Below, in pieces: positions 14,560 through 18,878 of a stretch of 18,878 nucleotides of DNA. Within the stretch, counting starts at the first letter, position 1; each line of letters starts with the position of its first letter. The notes under the pieces are model-generated. The model saw only the letters and a list, made by a program, of their open reading frames with translations, had not been told where the DNA came from and ran no database searches. Made by a program: the position numbers and the translations under genes. The stretch lies in assembly GCA_964388435.1 (NCBI GenBank), contig CAYMAH010000010.1, forward strand, positions 1 to 18,878. The letters are read 5' to 3'. Source of the stretch: DTNV01 sp964388435. Lineage in GTDB: Archaea > Micrarchaeota > Micrarchaeia > Norongarragalinales > UBA8480.

Positions 14560-14599
14560 CCAAGCTGAGCTACGGGCCCGTTATTATTCTTGTAGAAAG

Positions 14600-14611
14600 T
14601 TTTTAATATTG
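14600..14611. promoter_or_regulatory. shared TATA region between tRNA-Arg (-) and antiporter (+)
   Basis: The only strong AT element in the 60-bp gap is gtttttaatatt. Read as CAATATTAAAAAC on the minus strand, its centre lies about 26 nt before the first tRNA base, the standard TATA distance. On the plus strand it would place the antiporter mRNA start a few bases before ATG 14640. No Shine-Dalgarno site precedes that ATG. Confidence 0.5.
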
Positions 14612-14639
14612 TTTTTGTTTACTTTTTATTTGATTTTTG

Positions 14640-16589
14640 ATGAGTTCCGCTCCATTGACTGAATTTGGAATTGTTGTTTTTCTTGCCCTGACAGTGGGAT
14701 TGCTTTTAGCCAGGATTGGAATCAGCTCAAGCTTGGGTTTCATTCTGGTTGGTTTGATACTCGGAGATTCTGGCCTTCACTACCTTTCAAGCACCGGAGT
14801 TTCGGCGATTTTCGGAGAGCTGGGCTTGATAATGATAATGTTTTATCTTGGGATGGAAGTGAGCGTGAAAAGGCTGAAGGAAACAGGCTCGATTTCGTTT
14901 CTTCTCGTTCTTGTTGAAATGACCGTTTCCTTTTTGTTCGGGTTTTTCGTTTCAAAGTTTTTCGGTTTGACCGACTTCGAGGCTTTTATAATAGGAAGCA
15001 TTCTCATAGCAACCAGCACTGTCGAAGCGGTTAGTTTTATCTTCGAGAAGAACGCCGTGAAGGCTATGGAGTCAAGAATCGCAATGTCCGGCCTGATAAT
15101 ACAGGATTTTGTCTCAATACTCGTCCTGGTTTTCATTTCAACCTTTGGGTCCACCCACCAGTTCGGAATGGCGGTGGTTAACGGGATTATTTTCGTATTC
15201 GCTATGTTCTTTGTGGTTAACCGGATTTCATCAAGACTTTTCGATGTTCTAGAGTCGTGGGGTCAGTCCAACAAAATGGTACTCTACGCACTTGCAATAG
15301 GAGTTCTCGTCTCCTATGTTGGGTCCTTTCTTGGAATCTCTCCAATCCTAGGCGCGTACTTCGCGGGATTTGCTTTGAGCGAAACAGTGTACAGTGAAAA
15401 AATAAAAAAAGAGCTTGGCTTTTTCAAGAACTTTTTCATACTCTTCTTCTTCGTAAGCTTTGGAGCGAGCGTAATCATACCTTCAATCCTGACCAAAATG
15501 CTCATACTTGGCTTGATCCTGTTCTTCGGTTACGTAATCCTCAAACTGTTGGTCTACGGTTTTTTCGGAGTTGCGCTAGGCCTGAACGTTCTAAGCTCCC
15601 TTAGCGTTGCCTCTATAACAATGACACTGGGAGAATTTGGAATCATAATAGCGTCTAGCGCGGCAGCGCTGAACGTGGGCGGAGTGCCCTTATTTTCAAG
15701 CTCCTCCAACTTGATACTGGTTGCATTTGTTCTGATAGTCCTCACCACCATAGTATCGCCGATAATTTTTGAAAAAGTGGATGTGATAAGCAACTGGATA
15801 ATAGATGTCTACCCTGAAAATGTAAGAGAGCATGTGAAGAGTTTGGGATACAAGGCAACAAGTTTTGAAAAAGCCATTTCCAGCACCTTCCTTCATAATG
15901 AGTGGGTAGACAGTCTGGAAAAACTCGTTCTGAACCTGGCACTTGCCTTTTCAATAGTATACCTAAGCTTCATAGTAAACATACAGGCAATACTCACAGG
16001 TTTGTCCCTTCCAGTTCAACTTTCAGTGGCCGCACTGCTTTTAATCCTTATAATCTGGCCGTTGTACCGCGTGGTGGAAGAGTTTAAATTTTTGGTTTAC
16101 AAGGTTTCATTTTCAACCACCAGCAGGATGTTCCCATTTGTCGATGAAAACTCGCTCATGATCGAGCGTCAGGTAAGCGACATGTTCACCTCCTTTTTCA
16201 TAAGCGCGGTAGGATTTGCATCTTTCGTGCTTCTATACCTTGATTTCGGTTGGAACATCTTCGCTCTTCTTATACCCGCTGTTTTTACCATGCTTTCCTT
16301 CATGTACTTTGGCAAAAGCGTTTCAAGCATTTTTGACTATTATGGAAAATACCAGTCTGTTTCCTTCGGAGAGTCAAGAAACAAGAAGATTCTAAGCGTT
16401 TCAACCGAGTTTGACCGCGACGAGGAAATGCTTAAAAAACTCAATCTTACGAGAATAGAGGCAAGGGAAAAAATACAAGATGCTCTTAGAAGGGGCGACG
16501 CGAGCAAGGCAAGGCTTTTGGTATTGCAATTGAGAGATAATGAGAAGGCTCTCATGAGCGAGTTCATGACAAAAACCAGGCAAAGCTGA
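14640..16589 (+). CDS. CPA2-family cation/proton antiporter with C-terminal membrane module
   Basis: 649 residues from ATG 14640 (a TTG lies just before it). Residues 1-385 are a KefB/NapA-type monovalent cation:proton antiporter with about 12 helices. Seen are the LGFILVGLILG motif (32-42), GLIMIMFYLGMEV (62-74), the ion-binding IIQDFVSIL (153-161, Q155-D156), GAYFAGFALSE (238-248) and GEFGIIIA (331-338). Instead of a cytoplasmic RCK/TrkA-N regulatory domain, residues about 385-570 hold a linker and about four more hydrophobic helices, followed by a charged helical tail (about 590-649). By family it exchanges Na+ or K+ for protons across the cell membrane; the ion cannot be told from sequence. 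It stands 98 nt upstream of a proton ATPase on the same strand, consistent with joint pH and ion homeostasis. Confidence 0.88.
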   Translation: MSSAPLTEFGIVVFLALTVGLLLARIGISSSLGFILVGLILGDSGLHYLSSTGVSAIFGELGLIMIMFYLGMEVSVKRLKETGSISFLLVLVEMTVSFLFGFFVSKFFGLTDFEAFIIGSILIATSTVEAVSFIFEKNAVKAMESRIAMSGLIIQDFVSILVLVFISTFGSTHQFGMAVVNGIIFVFAMFFVVNRISSRLFDVLESWGQSNKMVLYALAIGVLVSYVGSFLGISPILGAYFAGFALSETVYSEKIKKELGFFKNFFILFFFVSFGASVIIPSILTKMLILGLILFFGYVILKLLVYGFFGVALGLNVLSSLSVASITMTLGEFGIIIASSAAALNVGGVPLFSSSSNLILVAFVLIVLTTIVSPIIFEKVDVISNWIIDVYPENVREHVKSLGYKATSFEKAISSTFLHNEWVDSLEKLVLNLALAFSIVYLSFIVNIQAILTGLSLPVQLSVAALLLILIIWPLYRVVEEFKFLVYKVSFSTTSRMFPFVDENSLMIERQVSDMFTSFFISAVGFASFVLLYLDFGWNIFALLIPAVFTMLSFMYFGKSVSSIFDYYGKYQSVSFGESRNKKILSVSTEFDRDEEMLKKLNLTRIEAREKIQDALRRGDASKARLLVLQLRDNEKALMSEFMTKTRQS

Positions 16590-16656
16590 ACGCATTATTT
16601 CATCTGGTTCTTTTAATTCATTTTAAATCATGCGCCGCCTGCTTTGCGATTCACAA

Positions 16657-16670
16657 AATTTTTTAAGTTT
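16657..16670 (+). promoter_or_regulatory. TATA box of the proton ATPase gene
   Basis: An AT-rich box (aattttttaagttt) is centred about 25 nt before ATG 16688 with no Shine-Dalgarno between. This predicts a leaderless mRNA and a promoter separate from the antiporter's. Confidence 0.5.
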
Positions 16671-16687
16671 ACCCATAAATAATACAC

Positions 16688-18878
16688 ATGCAAACTCAAG
16701 AGTTCAAAAAACTGGATTTAAACGGAACTTTCAAAATTCTAAACTCCAATCCAAGTGGCCTGACAAATCAGGACGCGGTTGCAAGAGTGGAAAAGCACGG
16801 GTACAACGAGATAATAGAAAAAAAGAAAAGCCGCTTGCTCAAGTTCGCCGCTTACTTCTGGGGTCCAATCCCATGGATGATTGAGACGGCCGCGGTTCTT
16901 TCAATTCTCTTGCAGCACTGGGACGACCTTGCAATCATTTTATCGCTTCTTATAATAAATGGAGTGATAGGATTCTGGCAGGAGGACAAGGCGGACACGG
17001 CGGTTGAAATGCTGAAGAAAAAACTTGCGCTAACCGCAAGAGTCTTCAGAAACGGAAGTTGGATTGTATTACCGTCAAGAGAACTGGTGCCAGGAGATGT
17101 GGTGAGAATAAGACTTGGAGACATAATACCCGCTGACATAAAACTCATCAACGGAGACTACGCTCTCATTGACGAGTCAGCGCTTACAGGAGAGTCCCTG
17201 CCAGTGGAAAAACACGTTTCAGACATTGGCTATTCAGGTTCCATAGTAAAACAAGGAGAGATGGACGCGGTTGTGGTAACAACCGGAGGGGACACCTTCT
17301 TCGGAAAAACGACAAAATTGGTTCAAGAAGCCAAGACAAGAAGCCATTTCCAGAAGGCGGTGATAAAAATAGGGGATTTTCTAATAATACTTGCGGTGGT
17401 TACAGTTTCCATCGTTTTTATCGTTTCTATTTTAAGAGGTCAGAGCCTGCTTGAAACGCTCCAGTTCTCCCTGATACTAGTCGTGGCTTCGATTCCCGTA
17501 GCCATGCCGGCAGTGCTCTCGGTCACAATGGCGGTTGGAGCCCTGACACTCGCAAAGAAAGAAGCCATAGTCACGAAACTAGAGTCCATAGAAGAAATGG
17601 CCGGTGTGGACATATTATGCGCAGACAAGACTGGAACCATAACCAAAAATCAGATAACAGTCGCCGAGATAAAAACCTTCAGCAACTTCTCGGAAAACGA
17701 CGCTCTCTCGTTCGCGGTTCTATCATCGCGAAAAGAAGATCAAGACCCAATCGAAACAGCCATATTTCAAAAAGCCTCTGAAAACAAGATTGATGTCAGC
17801 AACTACGAAGTAATATCCTACAAACCCTTCGACCCCACGTCAAAAAGAACGGAAGCAACAGTGTCGGACAAAAACAGAAAACTGTTCCTAACAAAAGGAG
17901 CCCCGCAGATTGTCTTGTCTCTTGTAAAAAACAAAAGCGTTTCAGCCGAAGTGGAGAACACAGTGGAAGTATTCGCCTCAAAAGGCTACCGCTCTCTCGC
18001 GGTTGCCGAAGGCGAGGCTGGAAAAGAATTGAAACTCGTCGCTTTAATAGCGCTGTACGACCCTCCGAGAGAAGACTCGAAAGAAACGATTTCAATGGCA
18101 AGAGAAATGGGAGTGAACGTGAAAATGATAACAGGCGACCACGTAGCTATAGCAAGAGAAATCTGCAAGGAAGTGGGAATAGGAGACAAGGTGATTCAAG
18201 CGGCCTCCCTTCAAAACATATCAAACCAGGAAAGCGAGATAGAAGAAGCAGACGCTTTTTCAGAGTTATTCCCAGAGCACAAGTACCAAATAGTCGAGAC
18301 TCTTCAGAACAAGGGCCACATAGTGGGAATGACCGGAGATGGGGTGAATGACGCTCCAGCCCTTAAAAAAGCTGATGCGGGAATAGCGGTTTCAGGAGCC
18401 ACGGACGCCGCTCGTTCCGCTGCTGACATTGTCCTCACAAGCTCCGGCCTTTCAGTGATAATAGACGCGATAAAACAAAGCAGAATGATATTCAAAAGAA
18501 TGAACAGCTACGCCATCTACAGAATAGCGGAGACGATAAGGGTTTTGATTTTTCTCGCTTTTTCCATAATAATCTTCAACATCTACCCAATAACAGCGGT
18601 GATGCTGGTGGTCCTCGCCCTGCTCAACGACATTCCAATAATGATGATAGCGTACGATAATGCCAGGGCTAAGGGAAAGCCGGCAAGCTGGAAGATGCGC
18701 CGCGTTCTAATCCTGTCCTCAATCCTCGGCCTTATAGGAGTTATCTCCAGCTTTCTGTTGCTGGTTGTGGGAATAGAAGTTTTCCACCTAGACTTTTCTG
18801 TTTTGCAGTCTTTCATTTTTCTAAAACTCGCGGTGGCGGGCCACTTAACGATATACCTGACGAGAACAGAAGACAAGC
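16688..18878 (+). CDS. P3A-type proton-translocating P-type ATPase (3' end beyond window)
   Basis: 730 residues are present before the window ends without a stop; family members have about 800, so only the last helices are missing. ATG 16688 is the start. Domains in order: an N-terminal segment; M1-M2 (about 50-100); an actuator domain with TGES (167-170); M3-M4 with SIPVAMPAVLSVTMAVGA; phosphorylation site DKTGTIT with D313; nucleotide-binding domain with KGAP (403-406); hinge GDGVND (550-555); and M5 onward with LLNDIPIMMIAYDN, a hallmark of plasma-membrane proton ATPases. By family it uses ATP to pump protons out of the cell through an aspartyl-phosphate intermediate. There are no N-terminal metal-binding Cys motifs, which argues against a heavy-metal pump. 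Its coding strand prefers ATA for Ile, unlike the large surface-protein gene. Pairing with the upstream antiporter suggests the pump supplies the gradient it uses. Confidence 0.93.
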   Translation, partial: MQTQEFKKLDLNGTFKILNSNPSGLTNQDAVARVEKHGYNEIIEKKKSRLLKFAAYFWGPIPWMIETAAVLSILLQHWDDLAIILSLLIINGVIGFWQEDKADTAVEMLKKKLALTARVFRNGSWIVLPSRELVPGDVVRIRLGDIIPADIKLINGDYALIDESALTGESLPVEKHVSDIGYSGSIVKQGEMDAVVVTTGGDTFFGKTTKLVQEAKTRSHFQKAVIKIGDFLIILAVVTVSIVFIVSILRGQSLLETLQFSLILVVASIPVAMPAVLSVTMAVGALTLAKKEAIVTKLESIEEMAGVDILCADKTGTITKNQITVAEIKTFSNFSENDALSFAVLSSRKEDQDPIETAIFQKASENKIDVSNYEVISYKPFDPTSKRTEATVSDKNRKLFLTKGAPQIVLSLVKNKSVSAEVENTVEVFASKGYRSLAVAEGEAGKELKLVALIALYDPPREDSKETISMAREMGVNVKMITGDHVAIAREICKEVGIGDKVIQAASLQNISNQESEIEEADAFSELFPEHKYQIVETLQNKGHIVGMTGDGVNDAPALKKADAGIAVSGATDAARSAADIVLTSSGLSVIIDAIKQSRMIFKRMNSYAIYRIAETIRVLIFLAFSIIIFNIYPITAVMLVVLALLNDIPIMMIAYDNARAKGKPASWKMRRVLILSSILGLIGVISSFLLLVVGIEVFHLDFSVLQSFIFLKLAVAGHLTIYLTRTEDK

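Larger units (their letters stand above)
14473..14579 (-). tRNA. tRNA-Arg (anticodon CCU) with two introns
   Basis: 107-nt precursor. The acceptor stem GGGCCCG pairs with CGGGCTC (one G-U), with discriminator G73 at 14473 and no encoded CCA. The D-stem is GCTC/GAGC, the T-arm is GTGGG-TTCAAAT-CCCAC, and the variable loop is AGGTC. The anticodon CCT is at 14526-14524 in loop CTCCTAA. Removing an 18-nt intron in the D-loop (14542-14559) and a 14-nt intron at position 37/38 (14509-14522) gives a normal 75-nt cloverleaf. Residue A20 and G15-C48 are as expected for tRNA-Arg. The anticodon stem GTTGC/GCAAA has a G27-A43 mismatch. The tRNA reads AGG codons, which are used in this window. Confidence 0.9.

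Noticed and set aside
853..16589. Strand-composition switch as a replication origin or terminus
   Set aside because: The T-rich coding strands of the surface-protein and antiporter genes follow from their Val/Phe/Ser/Leu-rich proteins; no origin-like repeats or Cdc6/Orc gene are present.
16630..16884. 84-codon frame before the ATPase
   Set aside because: It overlaps the ATPase N-terminus in another frame; the ATPase frame is continuous and motif-supported, and this one is a by-product.
1..18878. CRISPR array, transposon ends or insertion sequence
   Set aside because: No spaced direct repeats, transposase-like protein or terminal inverted repeats were seen; the only tandem repeat is the 13-bp duplication in vapB.

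Overview
The window is archaeal, most likely from a small-genome DPANN-type lineage (Diapherotrites/Micrarchaeota-like; the exact phylum cannot be fixed from this sequence). The evidence is a complete two-subunit DNA polymerase D, a UPF0147 gene, two FtsZ paralogues, a P3A-type proton ATPase, a tRNA interrupted by bulge-helix-bulge introns, AT-rich TATA-type promoters, and Shine-Dalgarno sites of the form AAGGTG(AT).

Layout. 24-665 (-) holds a VapB/VapC toxin-antitoxin operon broken by several separate lesions, with a palindromic operator-like site upstream. 853-4959 (+) encodes a 1368-residue, membrane-anchored, probably glycosylated surface protein. 5107-5805 (-) encodes a GGDEF (diguanylate cyclase-type) protein with an N-terminal B-box-like zinc-binding region, which is rare in archaea. 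5842-5883 is a GC-rich hairpin terminator, followed by two tandem ftsZ genes (5896-6957 and 7061-8134, both -). 8315-8488 (+) is a 57-residue ribbon-helix-helix protein that faces a PIN/antitoxin-like pair (8516-9231, -).

From 14579 down to 9262 on the minus strand lies an information-processing block: tRNA-Arg(CCU) with two introns, UPF0147, the PolD small subunit DP1 and the large subunit DP2. DP1 and DP2 overlap by 4 nt. DP2 ends in a PCNA-interaction (PIP) box. The PIN gene follows DP2 closely, so it may be read from the same transcript.

Divergently from the tRNA, 14640-16589 (+) encodes a CPA2-type cation/proton antiporter with an unusual C-terminal membrane module. Then 16688-18878 (+, truncated by the window end) encodes a P3A-type proton-pumping ATPase. 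Side by side these suggest an ion and pH homeostasis unit: one gene makes a proton gradient and the other spends it.

The best leads are the doubly interrupted tRNA-Arg with a well-formed BHB intron in the D-loop, the zinc-finger GGDEF protein with intact catalytic and inhibitory sites beside the cell-division genes, the decaying vapBC module, and atypical active-site residues in DP1 and in the second PIN protein. I did not find a clearly new multi-gene system.
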